This document shows, one piece after another, positions 19,028-27,994 of a stretch of DNA of 52,417 nucleotides. The DNA lies in contig PHCF01000028.1 of assembly GCA_002842145.1 (NCBI GenBank), positions 1 to 52,417 on the forward strand, in the 5' to 3' direction. Source of the DNA: Betaproteobacteria bacterium HGW-Betaproteobacteria-6. Its GTDB lineage: Bacteria > Pseudomonadota > Gammaproteobacteria > Burkholderiales > Rhodocyclaceae. Every line of letters starts with the position of its first letter. The first letter of the stretch is position 1. The notes beneath the pieces are model-generated. The model worked only from the letters and a program-made list of their open reading frames with translations, did not search any database and was not told the origin of the DNA. A program made the position numbers and the translations under genes.

Positions 19028-19438
19028 CTACCAGCGAAAAACACCTTCGGATCTGCGCTTATCGGTGATCAACACCTTCCTTTGTTGCGCCTGACCATCC
19101 ATCGAAACCTTGATCACGTAACTCCCCGGCGGCAACTTCGCCAGCAGAAACGGCCCCGCCGAATTCACCTCAAGAACCGCCTCCCCCTTGGGATCAAGCA
19201 CCACCACATCGACGCTCCCCAGATAGGAACCATCCCGCTCGGCAAAAAGAAGCTTGAGATTGAAATCCCGTTCACGCAAGCGAATCTCATCCACCTCCTC
19301 GTCACCGATTCCACCGCTGACGTAGGTCGCATTTCCATAATTTTTTTCGACCAGCGTGAATGCATCGCTTTGTGCCAACACCGTCGAAGGCAACAGGCAG
19401 GCAAGCAGCAGATACACGAGAGAAAAGAGTTTTGTCAT
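19028..19438 (-). CDS. Secreted protein with a carboxypeptidase-regulatory-like beta domain
   Basis: A 136 aa protein with signal peptide TKLFSLVYLLLACLLPSTVLA. The C-terminal half reads VVVLDPKGEAVLEVNSAGPF then LAKLPPGSYVIKVSMDGQAQ, a pattern typical of carboxypeptidase-regulatory or CNA-B-like beta-sandwich repeats. The start MTKLF is preferred over an ATG nine bases upstream because AAAGG lies at the right distance. It is convergent with the Do protease and shares its terminator. Specific role unknown. Confidence 0.7.
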   Translation of the reverse strand: MTKLFSLVYLLLACLLPSTVLAQSDAFTLVEKNYGNATYVSGGIGDEEVDEIRLRERDFNLKLLFAERDGSYLGSVDVVVLDPKGEAVLEVNSAGPFLLAKLPPGSYVIKVSMDGQAQQRKVLITDKRRSEGVFRW

Positions 19439-19569
19439 GACATGCACCTTTCTTTCCGAACCTACAGTTCAAGCGTAGCCTGCCATGGCAATTCGTCAAA
19501 TACTCTTCCGGAAACAGCCGTCAAACAGGCAACCATAGCGGGCAGCCATGTGTGTTTAATGGAAAGACA

Positions 19570-19591
19570 AAGGGCATCCGAAGATGCCCTT
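19570..19591 (-). terminator. Intrinsic terminator of the autotransporter gene
   Basis: On the minus strand AAGGGCATC, a TTCG tetraloop and GATGCCCTT are followed by TGTCTTT. It lies about 50 bp past the stop of the gene ending at 19639. Confidence 0.85.
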
Positions 19592-19638
19592 GTCAAAATA
19601 TACTGCACCGAAAAAGTCAGCACATCGGTGATGACCTA

Positions 19639-21129
19639 TCAAAAACCAACCATATAGTTAATGTAGGCTGTCGTAGAACCCGTACGCTGGAACGCAAGTT
19701 CCTGGTAGTAGATTTCGGCCGACAGGCGCTGCCCCTTGGCAACTTCATAGTAGGCACCAACGGAAGCAACCGGGCGAGTCCGATTGATGCTGTTATCGAA
19801 ACTTTCCGAGGTCAAGCCTGCAATTCCGCTTGCCGCCAAGTTATCAACCTTGTGCTCAAGGTCCTGCTCGATGCCTAGACTTCCAGTCAAATTGATTTTG
19901 GGGGCAAGGTGATGATTCACCTTGACGCCCAGCAAAGCGCTGGTCGAGCGGTCGTTCAGGGCGGTGAAGGTTAACGGAGTGGAAACACCCGTTTCGGTGT
20001 AGCCATCCTGCTGGATATTCGTGTAGCGCACGGCCAGATAGGGGCGCAACAACGTACTGGCACCGTAGTTAAAAGCGTAACTCAACTCTCCGACATAACT
20101 TTCCGTCGTAAGCGTGGTTGAACCCCTGCCTGCCTCCGAACCACCGGTGACGTCACGGGTAATATCAACCCCTTTGGATTGGTAGGCATTTGCTAATTTA
20201 ACTTGCCAGCCCATCCCGTCTTTATTCTGATTCCATACGCCGAACATGCCCATCAAAGGAACGCGATTATTGAGCTGGATACCAGTTGGCATATTGTCAC
20301 TGACGCTCTCATCGACAAAGGCGCCGATCCGGATATTTGGTGTGGCTTTGTAGCCAAGCACCAGAACACCATTGGTCGTTTCCGAATTCGGGCTATTCAC
20401 CGAGGTATAACGCCCCCCGACCGAAACGCAAACACCGTTGGTGTCGAACAGGTTGCACTCATAGGTATTCATGTTGGCAAAATTGGATGCAACCGCGCTG
20501 GCGTTGAATACGTTACGCAGCTTATGTGCGGTCTGCAGCAAAGCTACCTGTGTATCAGCAGCAGATGGACCGGCAGAAAACAGAACATAGTTACCGATCA
20601 GGATCGGTGCCCCAGCGGCACCGATATAAGTCACCGTACCGTCTGCGTTTATTTGAGAAACATCCCCAATTGCATTGACCGTGAGTGTGCCACCTGCGTA
20701 GCTGAAGTTAAGCCCGGGAGCAAACCAACTGTTGCCGGTTAGCGCATTGTAAACACCGGAAAAAAGCTGCGTACTGTTAATCGCATCGCGTACCGTTATA
20801 GTTGAGAGGAATCCTACCCCAGCAATTGCATTGATTCCGCCGCCATTTGGCAAGCCAGCAATGTTACTGGATGAGCTACCCCCACCAGCTTCAGAGTTGC
20901 TAATCGTAAAACCCTTGCCATCAGCATAGGTAAAGGTCGTAACGCCCGCCCCAGTTGGAAAGTAAATCGTGTTTGCCGACGGTTGCGAGAAACCTGAGTC
21001 GTTTGATGAAACAGTGATGCCATTGATGGTGTAACTGGCAGCATGAACCTGAGCGATTTGACCAAATAGCAAGCCAATCGCCAACGCGCTTGCCCGCGGG
21101 AAATGAATTTTTCGAAGTTGAACAGACAT
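19639..21129 (-). CDS. Autotransporter with C-terminal outer-membrane beta-barrel
   Basis: A 496 aa protein with a long N-terminal signal (SALAIGLLFGQIAQVHA). The passenger (about 30-215) is short, rich in Gly, Ser, Asn and Thr, and of low complexity (SEAGGGSSSSNIAGLPNGGG). The last 270 residues alternate hydrophobic and polar residues, as in a beta-barrel, and end TAYINYMVGF with the C-terminal phenylalanine. It is clearly AT-richer than its neighbours and has its own terminator, suggesting horizontal acquisition. Two cysteines (YECNLFDTNGVCVS) may form a disulfide. It is probably a surface adhesin or secreted factor, but the passenger function is not recognisable. Confidence 0.75.
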   Translation of the reverse strand: MSVQLRKIHFPRASALAIGLLFGQIAQVHAASYTINGITVSSNDSGFSQPSANTIYFPTGAGVTTFTYADGKGFTISNSEAGGGSSSSNIAGLPNGGGINAIAGVGFLSTITVRDAINSTQLFSGVYNALTGNSWFAPGLNFSYAGGTLTVNAIGDVSQINADGTVTYIGAAGAPILIGNYVLFSAGPSAADTQVALLQTAHKLRNVFNASAVASNFANMNTYECNLFDTNGVCVSVGGRYTSVNSPNSETTNGVLVLGYKATPNIRIGAFVDESVSDNMPTGIQLNNRVPLMGMFGVWNQNKDGMGWQVKLANAYQSKGVDITRDVTGGSEAGRGSTTLTTESYVGELSYAFNYGASTLLRPYLAVRYTNIQQDGYTETGVSTPLTFTALNDRSTSALLGVKVNHHLAPKINLTGSLGIEQDLEHKVDNLAASGIAGLTSESFDNSINRTRPVASVGAYYEVAKGQRLSAEIYYQELAFQRTGSTTAYINYMVGF

Positions 21130-21228
21130 TGCGACCCTTTCGTTGTTGGTTTTGTGGCGAATCTGGCGATTATTCCGTAAACGGCAGAATTGTCGAGTAC
21201 ACTCAACATTCCCCCGCCCGGATAAAGC

Positions 21229-21250
21229 AAAAGCCCCTTTTTGGGCTTGT
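21229..21250 (-). terminator. Intrinsic terminator of the yecA-like gene
   Basis: On the minus strand AAGCCC, an AAAAAG loop and GGGCTT are followed by TTGCTTT. It lies about 45 bp past the stop at 21293. Confidence 0.7.
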
Positions 21251-21292
21251 TGCGGTGTAACTAAGGCGGGATGAAAGCAGGCAAGGCGCCAA

Positions 21293-21988
21293 TCAGTTCA
21301 GCTTTTCCGGGCTGCCGCAGCACTGCTTGAATTTCTTGCCGCTACCGCAGGGGCATGGGTCGTTGCGTCCGGCTTTGTCACCATCGCGCTGGACGGTGCC
21401 GCCTGTCCGCTTGTTGCGCCAGAAGTTGTACAGCGTTTGAACGATGACCGGGAGGTTTTCCTGAATGTCGGCGACCAGGCGGGCTTCTTCGGCGGGCGGA
21501 AACCAGCGTTCGCCGCTCTTTTCAGCGTCTTCCTTGAGCATGCCGTTGAGCACGAACATGGGTTCAAGCAGTTCGGACAGGTCGTCGGCATGTTTGCCGG
21601 CCATTTCGTACCAGTCACCGGCCAGACCGGCGCCGAAGACGTAGGAATCGGCCCAGGCTTCGTAGTCGTATTCGGTGCAGCTTTCGTCGAGCGGATAGAG
21701 CACCGGCGCGATCGTTTCGTCGGCCAGCAGCGCGGCAGCGAGGTCGTTATTGAGGCGCATGAGCAGTTCTAGCGCAGCTTCGACATCCGGGTTGCCGCCG
21801 GCTTCGAGGCCCTTGCCAAGCGCTTCGGTCAGCCAGATGGCGGGCGGCACAGGCTCGGGGGCGCTGACGACGGCACAGAGCATGGCCTGGATTTCGTCGA
21901 GACGCATGGCCTCGCCCTGGAAAACGTCGGATTCGAGCAGTTCTTCAAGCCGGTCGAGATCGGCATCGGTCAGGGGTGTTGGGTTCAT
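21293..21988 (-). CDS. YecA/UPF0149 family protein with SEC-C zinc motif
   Basis: A 231 aa cytoplasmic protein. The N-terminal UPF0149 region has [20 protein letters not shown] and is acidic and helical. The extreme C-terminus is a SEC-C motif ([18 protein letters not shown]) that binds zinc, as in SecA. A GAGGA site lies about 8 bp before the chosen ATG. YecA-like proteins bind metal and have been linked to SecA and ribosomes. It is monocistronic with its own terminator. Confidence 0.85.
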   Translation of the reverse strand: MNPTPLTDADLDRLEELLESDVFQGEAMRLDEIQAMLCAVVSAPEPVPPAIWLTEALGKGLEAGGNPDVEAALELLMRLNNDLAAALLADETIAPVLYPLDESCTEYDYEAWADSYVFGAGLAGDWYEMAGKHADDLSELLEPMFVLNGMLKEDAEKSGERWFPPAEEARLVADIQENLPVIVQTLYNFWRNKRTGGTVQRDGDKAGRNDPCPCGSGKKFKQCCGSPEKLN

Positions 21989-22060
21989 CGCTTGGGTCCT
22001 CGGCAATTGCAGAATGATAGCCCAGAACTGCCCTGCCCGCAGCCTCGGGCTGCCGTCAGA

Positions 22061-22660
22061 CTAAGTAGAAAGCGCGCCGGCCGGGCCGCCCGGCACTTCA
22101 ATTTGGGCCGGCAGGTCAACATCCTTGAGCACGCCGGGATCGTCGACCGGACAGCTGACCAGCGTCGCTGGATTGGCCTCGACAATAGCTTTGCCGCCCT
22201 GGTCGCCGCTCAGTGCCAGCAGCGCTTCCCGATACGCCACGCCAAAGCCGACCGGATGGCCGGGACGTCCTTCGTGGGTTGGCCGGGCCAACGCCGCCCC
22301 GCCCTGCATGGCGTTCAGGGCGGCACGGTAGCTGGCCGTCTGGATGTAGGGCATGTCGGCAAGCGCGACGAGCCAGCCGGCTGCGTCGGCGCTGGCCGCG
22401 ACACCGGCGCTCAGGCTGTGGCCCATGCCCTGCTCCGCCTCTGCGCAGACGACGGTTTCCAGCCCCTCAGTTGCCAGCAGGCTGGCCAGCACCTGGTCGC
22501 CGGGCCGGAGAACGACGACGGTGCGCGAACAGACGGCGGCCAGTTGGCGGGCCGCTGCGAGCGCCATCGGCGTCCCGTCGGGCAGTGGCTGCAGCCGCTT
22601 GTCGGCCCCGAAACGCCGACTGCTGCCGGCAGCCAGCAAAATGCCGACAATCTGGCTCAT
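22061..22660 (-). CDS. mocA: Molybdenum cofactor cytidylyltransferase (MocA-like)
   Basis: A 199 aa NTP transferase. It has the nucleotide-binding start GILLAAGSSRRFGADKRLQP, the metal site region LVALADMPYIQTASY and GRPGHPVGFG. MocA attaches CMP to molybdopterin, giving the MCD cofactor used by xanthine dehydrogenase-family enzymes. Its ATG overlaps the xdhC stop (ATGA), so the two are translationally coupled. Together with iorAB this makes a self-contained enzyme plus cofactor-maturation set. Confidence 0.9.
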   Translation of the reverse strand: MSQIVGILLAAGSSRRFGADKRLQPLPDGTPMALAAARQLAAVCSRTVVVLRPGDQVLASLLATEGLETVVCAEAEQGMGHSLSAGVAASADAAGWLVALADMPYIQTASYRAALNAMQGGAALARPTHEGRPGHPVGFGVAYREALLALSGDQGGKAIVEANPATLVSCPVDDPGVLKDVDLPAQIEVPGGPAGALST

Positions 22661-23652
22661 GCGACGCGGCAGGCGAAGGAATCCGGGACTCCCACGGTCG
22701 ACCGGACATTTTGCCCATTTTTCACAGCGGTCATTTCGGCCAGGATGGAGACGGCAATTTCCGGTGGTGTCCGGCTGCCGATGGGCAGGCCGACCGGGCC
22801 GTGCAGGCGATCCACTTCGGCTTGCGAGAGGTCGAAATACTGGAGCAGGCGTTCGCGCCGCTTGCTGTTGTTGGCTTGCGAGCCAAGGGCGCCGACGTAG
22901 AAGGCCGGGGACTTGAGTGCTTCGAGCAGGGCCAGGTCGTCGAGCTTGGGATCGTGGGTCAGCGCCACCACCGCGCTGCGCGGGTCCAGAGCCAGTTCCG
23001 TGACGGCATCGTCGGGCATGGCGGCGATGCGCTCGATGCCGGGAACATCCCAGCCGTCGGCATACTCGCTGCGAGGGTCGCAAATATACACACGGTAACC
23101 GAGGGCCTGCGCCATGGTCGCCAGGTAGCGCGATATCTGCCCGGCGCCGATGATCAACAGCCGCCAGGTCGGGCCGTGTAGCGTGACCAAGGTCTGGCCG
23201 TCCCACTGCTGGCTGTCGCCGGCGCTGCCGCCTTCGAGGCTGACCGCGCCGGTCGCCAGCACCAAGCGCCGATGCACCAGTTGGCCCGTGCCGATACGTT
23301 GGGCGAGTTGTTCGAGCAAGGCGGCATCCGGCGCCGGTTCAAGGACCAGTTCCAGCGTGCCGCCGCAAGGCAGCCCGAAGCGATGCGCCTCGTCGGCCGT
23401 CACGCCGTAACGCAGCAGGCGCGGCGCGCTGCCGGCAAACTCGCCGGCCGCCGCGCGACGAATCAAATCATCCTCGATGCAGCCGCCGGAGACCGACCCC
23501 AGGACCTGTCCGTCATCGCGCAGGATCATCCAGGCGCCGGGCGGACGCGGGGCGGAACCCCAGGTCCGGGCGACGGTGATCAGCGCGAAGCGATGCCCGG
23601 CCGCTGCCCATGTGCGGGCAGCGTCGAGTACCTGTGTATCCAGGCTGTCCAT
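22657..23652 (-). CDS. xdhC: XdhC/CoxI family molybdenum-enzyme maturation protein
   Basis: A 331 aa protein that carries the sulfurated molybdenum cofactor and inserts it into the hydroxylase. The N-terminal XdhC/CoxI domain has [13 protein letters not shown] and [12 protein letters not shown]. The Rossmann domain has [45 protein letters not shown] and the typical end [20 protein letters not shown]. The last 16 or so residues ([13 protein letters not shown] and on) are encoded by a dispersed 40-bp repeat and lie beyond the conserved fold. It overlaps mocA by ATGA. Confidence 0.92.
   Translation of the reverse strand: MDSLDTQVLDAARTWAAAGHRFALITVARTWGSAPRPPGAWMILRDDGQVLGSVSGGCIEDDLIRRAAAGEFAGSAPRLLRYGVTADEAHRFGLPCGGTLELVLEPAPDAALLEQLAQRIGTGQLVHRRLVLATGAVSLEGGSAGDSQQWDGQTLVTLHGPTWRLLIIGAGQISRYLATMAQALGYRVYICDPRSEYADGWDVPGIERIAAMPDDAVTELALDPRSAVVALTHDPKLDDLALLEALKSPAFYVGALGSQANNSKRRERLLQYFDLSQAEVDRLHGPVGLPIGSRTPPEIAVSILAEMTAVKNGQNVRSTVGVPDSFACRVA
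22690..22726 (-). repeat. Dispersed 40-bp element, copy 6
   Basis: On the minus strand GAAAAATGGGCAAAATGTCC is followed by GGTCGACCGTGGGAG. The copy is sense and in frame at the 3' end of xdhC. Confidence 0.85.
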
Positions 23653-23653
23653 C

Positions 23654-25837
23654 TCAGGCCACCAGCTCGGCGGTATTGAACGGCATCTTGTGCAGGAACT
23701 TGCCGGTTGCCGCCGCGATGGCATTGGCCACGGCCGGAGCCAGCGGTGGTACGCCAGGCTCGCCGATGCCGGTCGGGGCGGCAGTTGACGGCACGATATG
23801 CACTTCGACCACCGGCATTTCATTGATCCGTATCGGCGCGTAGCCATCGAAATTGCCCTGCTCGACACGGCCTTCCTTGAGCGTGATTTCGCCGTGCAAG
23901 GCGGCCGACAGCGCGAATCCTACCGCGCCTTCAACCTGCGAACGGATGTTGTCCGGATTGATCGCCGTGCCGCAATCGACGGCGCAAATCACACGGTCGA
24001 CCTTGAGCGAACCGTCTTTCCTGACCGTCACTTCGGCCACCTGTGCTACGAAGGAGTTGAACGACTCATGGACCGCCACACCCCGGCCACGCCGTTCTCC
24101 GGCTGCCGCCTTGAGCGGCGTTCCCCAGGCGGCTTTCTCGGCGGCCAGCTTGAGCACGCCGACATGTTTGGGATGCTCGGCCAGCAGCTCAAGACGCAGG
24201 GCCACCGGGTCCTTGCCCATAGCCGCCGCCACCTGATCAAGAAACACCTCGGTCGAGTACGCCGTGTGCGAGGAACCGACCGAGCGCCACCAGAGAACCG
24301 GCACGCCGATATCGGTCGGCGTATGCAGGTCGACCAGCAGGTTGGGGATGGCATACGGCAGATTGGCGGCGCCTTCGACCGAAACATGATCGATGCCGTC
24401 CTTGACCAGCATGGCCTCGAATGGCGAGCCGGTAATGATCGACTGGCCGACCAGCCGGTGATGCCAACCGACCAGCTTGCCGCTGCCATCGAGCGCCGCC
24501 TCCAGCGCGTGGTGGAACATGGGCCGGTAATAGCCGCCGCGCATGTCGTCCTCACGCATCCAGACCAGCTTGACGGGCGCCCTCCCGTTGATCGCCTTGA
24601 CGATGTGCGCCGCCTCCAGCACGTAGTCCGACTGCGTACAGGCCCGACGGCCGAAACTGCCGCCGGCGTAGAGCATGTTGAGCTTGACCTGCTCGGGCTT
24701 GAGGCCGAACAAGGCGGCGACCCGGCCTTGGTCGACCGTCTGGAACTGCTCGCCATTCCACACTTCGCAGCTATCGGCCTTGCGCCAGACGACACAGTTC
24801 ATCGGCTCCATGGCGGCATGGGCGAGGTAGGGAAAATCGAAGGAGGCGCTGACCACCTTGGCGGCGCCGGCAAAGGTTTTCGCCGTGTCGCCTTTGTTCG
24901 CAGCAACCAGACCGGGCTTCTTGGCCATTTCCTTGTATTTGGCCAGAATTTCGTCGCTGCCCAGCTTGAAAGCCTTGCTGTCGTCCCAGGCCACCGACAG
25001 GGCATCGCGGCCTTTCTTGGCGCTCCACGTATCGGTAGCCAGCACGGCGACGCCCTGCGGAATCTGCACGACATCGACAACGCCCTTGATAGCCTTGGCC
25101 TTGCTCGCGTCGAACGACTTCACCGTGGCGCCGAACTGCGGCGGGTGGGCGACGACAGCGACCAGCATGCCGGGCAGGAAAACGTCCTGAGTAAATTGCG
25201 CCGTGCCGTTGGTCTTGGCCGCGCTGTCCTTGCGCCTGGCCTGCTTGCCGATCAGGCGAAAATCCTTGGGATCCTTGAGTTTGACCTCGGTCGGCACCGT
25301 TTCCTTGGCAGCATCGAGCGCCAGTTCGCCAAAACTGGCCTTGCGGCCGCTGCCGGCATGGCTAACCACGCCGTCGCGGACGACAATTTCCGCCGCGCCG
25401 ACATTCCAGCGCCTGGCGGCAGCGGATACCAGCATGGCCCGCCCGGCGGCGCCGGCCTTGCGCATCTGGTCCCAGGAATTGGCCATCGCCGTGCTGCCGC
25501 CGGTGCCCTGCGCCGGACCCCAGAAGGTATTGTTGTAGCGCTTGGCGTCGGCCGGCGCCCCTTCGACGCGAACGTGTTTCCAGTCGGCATCCAGCTCGTC
25601 GGCCAGGATCGTTGCCAGACCAGTGTAGGTGCCCTGCCCCATTTCGAGGTGCTTGGACATGACGGTGACGCTGTTGTCGGCGCCGATTTTCAAAAATGCG
25701 TTAATTTCCGCGTCGACCGTAGCAACGGTGCCCAACTTGCCTGCGGCGACGGCTGGCAGGCAAAAACCCAGCGTCAGGCCAGCGCTGCCTTGCAGGAAAC
25801 GACGGCGGCTGAGGTTTTCAATGATGATATCGCTCAT
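23654..25837 (-). CDS. iorB: Molybdopterin-binding oxidoreductase subunit (IorB/aldehyde oxidase type)
   Basis: A 727 aa large subunit of a xanthine dehydrogenase-family hydroxylase. The N-terminus has a Tat signal ([16 protein letters not shown]), so the folded complex is exported. Cofactor motifs include [53 protein letters not shown] and the terminal [23 protein letters not shown] with the catalytic glutamate region. The architecture matches isoquinoline 1-oxidoreductase beta and related periplasmic aldehyde dehydrogenases. The real substrate is unknown. Residues just after the signal ([12 protein letters not shown]) are encoded by a dispersed repeat. It lies downstream of iorA by 11 bp, then xdhC and mocA follow. 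Confidence 0.92.
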   Translation of the reverse strand: MSDIIIENLSRRRFLQGSAGLTLGFCLPAVAAGKLGTVATVDAEINAFLKIGADNSVTVMSKHLEMGQGTYTGLATILADELDADWKHVRVEGAPADAKRYNNTFWGPAQGTGGSTAMANSWDQMRKAGAAGRAMLVSAAARRWNVGAAEIVVRDGVVSHAGSGRKASFGELALDAAKETVPTEVKLKDPKDFRLIGKQARRKDSAAKTNGTAQFTQDVFLPGMLVAVVAHPPQFGATVKSFDASKAKAIKGVVDVVQIPQGVAVLATDTWSAKKGRDALSVAWDDSKAFKLGSDEILAKYKEMAKKPGLVAANKGDTAKTFAGAAKVVSASFDFPYLAHAAMEPMNCVVWRKADSCEVWNGEQFQTVDQGRVAALFGLKPEQVKLNMLYAGGSFGRRACTQSDYVLEAAHIVKAINGRAPVKLVWMREDDMRGGYYRPMFHHALEAALDGSGKLVGWHHRLVGQSIITGSPFEAMLVKDGIDHVSVEGAANLPYAIPNLLVDLHTPTDIGVPVLWWRSVGSSHTAYSTEVFLDQVAAAMGKDPVALRLELLAEHPKHVGVLKLAAEKAAWGTPLKAAAGERRGRGVAVHESFNSFVAQVAEVTVRKDGSLKVDRVICAVDCGTAINPDNIRSQVEGAVGFALSAALHGEITLKEGRVEQGNFDGYAPIRINEMPVVEVHIVPSTAAPTGIGEPGVPPLAPAVANAIAAATGKFLHKMPFNTAELVA
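25687..25726 (+). repeat. Dispersed 40-bp element, copy 7
   Basis: TTTTCAAAAATGCGTTAATTTCC is followed by GCGTCGACCGTAGCAACGG. The copy is antisense and in frame within iorB, right after the Tat signal. Confidence 0.8.
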
Positions 25838-25848
25838 GTTCAGACTCC

Positions 25849-26307
25849 TCAGGCCAGCGCTTGGGCCGCTTCGTGGATGGCAGCGCGAATGCGCACGTAG
25901 GTCGCGCAGCGGCACAGGTTGCCCGACATGGCGGTGTCGATGTCGGCATCGGTCGGCTGGCGGTTCTGGCTGAGCAGCGCGACGGCGCTCATGATCTGGC
26001 CGGACTGGCAGTACCCGCACTGCACGACATCAAGCTTGCGCCAGGCTTCCTGCACCACCTGGCCGACACGCTGGCTGTCGACCGCCTCAATGGTCGTAAT
26101 CTTGCGCCCGACCACCGCCGAGGCCGGCGTCGAACAGGCGCGCACTGGTTCACCGTCGACATGCACCGTACAGGCACCACACAGCGCCTGGCCGCAGCCA
26201 TATTTCGTCCCGGTCATCTGCAGCGTGTCGCGCAGCGCCCAGAGCAGCGGCGTATCGGGTGCCACATCGAGTTGATGCGCCTTGCCGTTAATAGTCAGTT
26301 TGATCAT
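25849..26307 (-). CDS. iorA: 2Fe-2S subunit of the molybdenum hydroxylase (IorA type)
   Basis: A 152 aa electron-transfer subunit with two [2Fe-2S] clusters. The plant-type ferredoxin motif is [17 protein letters not shown] with a later C (VRACSTPAS). The second cluster motif is [15 protein letters not shown] and [20 protein letters not shown] site lies at the correct distance from the second of two close ATGs, so MIKLTING is taken as the start. It is the first gene of the iorAB-xdhC-mocA transcript and is divergent from a frameshifted AraC regulator that probably controlled it. Confidence 0.95.
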   Translation of the reverse strand: MIKLTINGKAHQLDVAPDTPLLWALRDTLQMTGTKYGCGQALCGACTVHVDGEPVRACSTPASAVVGRKITTIEAVDSQRVGQVVQEAWRKLDVVQCGYCQSGQIMSAVALLSQNRQPTDADIDTAMSGNLCRCATYVRIRAAIHEAAQALA

Positions 26308-26484
26308 CTGCATGCTCCTCGTCGGGTTGGGGTCAGCAGCCATCCGGTGACTGCTGTTTGTGCGAATAGTGTCGGCGAGGCAAGGCGTCGAGCGATAACC
26401 CAATCGTGCAGACTTATTGCCTGATCCTCCAGAATCCGTCTGCTGCCTCTCGCCGACCAGCGCCAAAACCGCTACTCTCCGGTC

Positions 26485-27418
26485 ATGGATATTGCCGTTC
26501 TGACCACTCCTCGCCCAAATGATTCCAACGCCATGGAAAACGCCGATCTGGCGCGCCAGCGCGCGGAACTCGCCGCCATCATCGGCCGCCACTGCCCTGG
26601 CGATGGCACGGTGGATACGGCCATTCCCAACCTCAAGCTTTTCCGCGGATCGAACACCGAGGTACCGAACTGCGCCATCATGACATCGGTGTTCGCCATG
26701 ATGGCCCAGGGAGCCAAGCGCATCACGGTCGGCGACGACACCTACGACTACGATGCCCGCCATTACCTCATTTCATCGGTCGATCTGCCGATTTTTGCGC
26801 GCATCACACAGGCCTCCATTGCCGAGCCCTACCTTGGCCTGGGGCTCGCCATCGACCCGCTCAAGATCAACGAACTGACCGCCGCCATGCCCAAAAATCG
26901 GGCATTTGAAGGCGTTGACCGTGGCATTGCCGTCGGCCTGCTCAACGTCGACATCCAGAACACCGCGCTGCGCCTCGCCCGATTGCTCGATACGCCAGCC
27001 GACATCCCGGTACTCGCCCCGATCATCGAGCGCGAGCTGCTCTACCGACTACTCACCGGCCCTCTCGGCTCACGCCTGCGCCAGGCCGCCGCCAGCGGCA
27101 GCCACAGCCACCAGATCGTGCGCGCCATCGACTGGCTCAAAACCAACCTCGACCAACCGCTCAGCATCGAACGGCTGGCCAGCCTGGCGAACATGAGCCG
27201 GTCGTCGCTGCACCATCATTTCAAGGCGCTAACCGCCATGACGCCGCTGCAATACCAGAAGCAGCTGCGCCTGCAGGAAGCCCGCCGCCTCATGCTGGTC
27301 AGCGACACCGATGCCGCCTCGGCGGCGCATCACGTCGGCTACGAAAGCCCCTCGCAACATGTTCGGCGCCCCACCGGGCCGCGATGTCGCCCAGTTTCGC
27401 CAGAGTCAAACCACCTGA
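26485..27418 (+). pseudogene. AraC-family regulator (AraC_N type), frameshifted in the second helix-turn-helix
   Basis: The first frame encodes an AraC_N-type effector domain ([20 protein letters not shown] on) and the first DNA-binding helix-turn-helix ([20 protein letters not shown]) up to GYESPSQ. The expected next residues (like FSREYxRMFG) are missing, and the frame shifts. The family end resumes in another frame as [19 protein letters not shown] before TGA at 27416. This fits a deletion of about 17 bp near 27355-27362. It is divergent from iorA and would be its regulator. An in-frame ATG at 26533 is an alternative start. It is either a pseudogene or a sequencing/assembly error. Confidence 0.75.
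26889..26929 (+). repeat. Dispersed 40-bp element, copy 8 (divergent)
   Basis: CCCAAAAATCGGGCATTTGAA is followed by GGCGTTGACCGTGGCATTG. The copy is sense and in frame inside the AraC gene (FEGVDRGIA). It has the core but a weaker AT tract. Confidence 0.65.
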
Positions 27419-27467
27419 ACCTCCGCCAGCCACGCTGGTCAGACTTGGCCACCTCAAGGAAACAAGC

Positions 27468-27866
27468 ATGCCGAAAATCGAAAAAACCGACGCCGAATGG
27501 CGTGCCCAGCTCGATGAAACCGAATACCGCGTCACCCGCCAGAAAGGCACCGAACGCGCCTTCACCGGCAAATATTGGGACACCCACGAAGACGGCACCT
27601 ACCACTGCATCTGCTGCGGTGCCCCGCTCTTCCGCTCCGAGGCCAAGTTCGATTCCGGCTGCGGCTGGCCGAGCTTCCACACACCGAACGACGAAAAACT
27701 CATCGACGAGCACGTCGACCGCAGCGTTGGCATGATCCGCACCGAAGTTACCTGCCACGACTGCGGCGCCCACCTCGGCCACGTCTTCGACGACGGCCCC
27801 GCACCGACGGGCGTGCGTTACTGCATCAATTCGGCGTCGCTGAAGCTGGAGAAGGACGAGGAGTGA
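27468..27866 (+). CDS. msrB: Peptide-methionine (R)-S-oxide reductase MsrB
   Basis: A 132 aa enzyme that reduces methionine-R-sulfoxide in oxidised proteins. It has the zinc site pairs [11 protein letters not shown] and [19 protein letters not shown], the substrate motif [13 protein letters not shown], and the C-terminal [11 protein letters not shown] with the catalytic cysteine. Full length and intact. The start [11 protein letters not shown] follows AAGGAAACAAGC. It lies 49 bp after the broken regulator. Confidence 0.95.
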   Translation: MPKIEKTDAEWRAQLDETEYRVTRQKGTERAFTGKYWDTHEDGTYHCICCGAPLFRSEAKFDSGCGWPSFHTPNDEKLIDEHVDRSVGMIRTEVTCHDCGAHLGHVFDDGPAPTGVRYCINSASLKLEKDEE

Positions 27867-27994
27867 GGAGCGGGAGAGGTTCGCTGTACGGCCGCAACTC
27901 GGCCCGAAGCCGACGGTCGATCACTTGCTATCGACTGGCGGCGACGTGCCCGAAGATGCCTGCCGAACTGCGCAGAAGCGGTCATTCCGTTCCG

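Noticed and set aside
23985-24010. GGTCGACCGTGTG on the minus strand in iorB
   Set aside because: It encodes conserved [12 protein letters not shown], lacks the final G of the core and has no AT tract.
24725-24750. GGTCGACCGTCTGG in iorB
   Set aside because: It does not match the RG end of the core and has no AT tract, so it is probably chance.
23654-26020. A single 788-residue frame with extra N-terminal residues before iorB
   Set aside because: The extension is antisense or out of frame to iorA; iorB has its own GAGGAG site and Tat signal starting at 25837.
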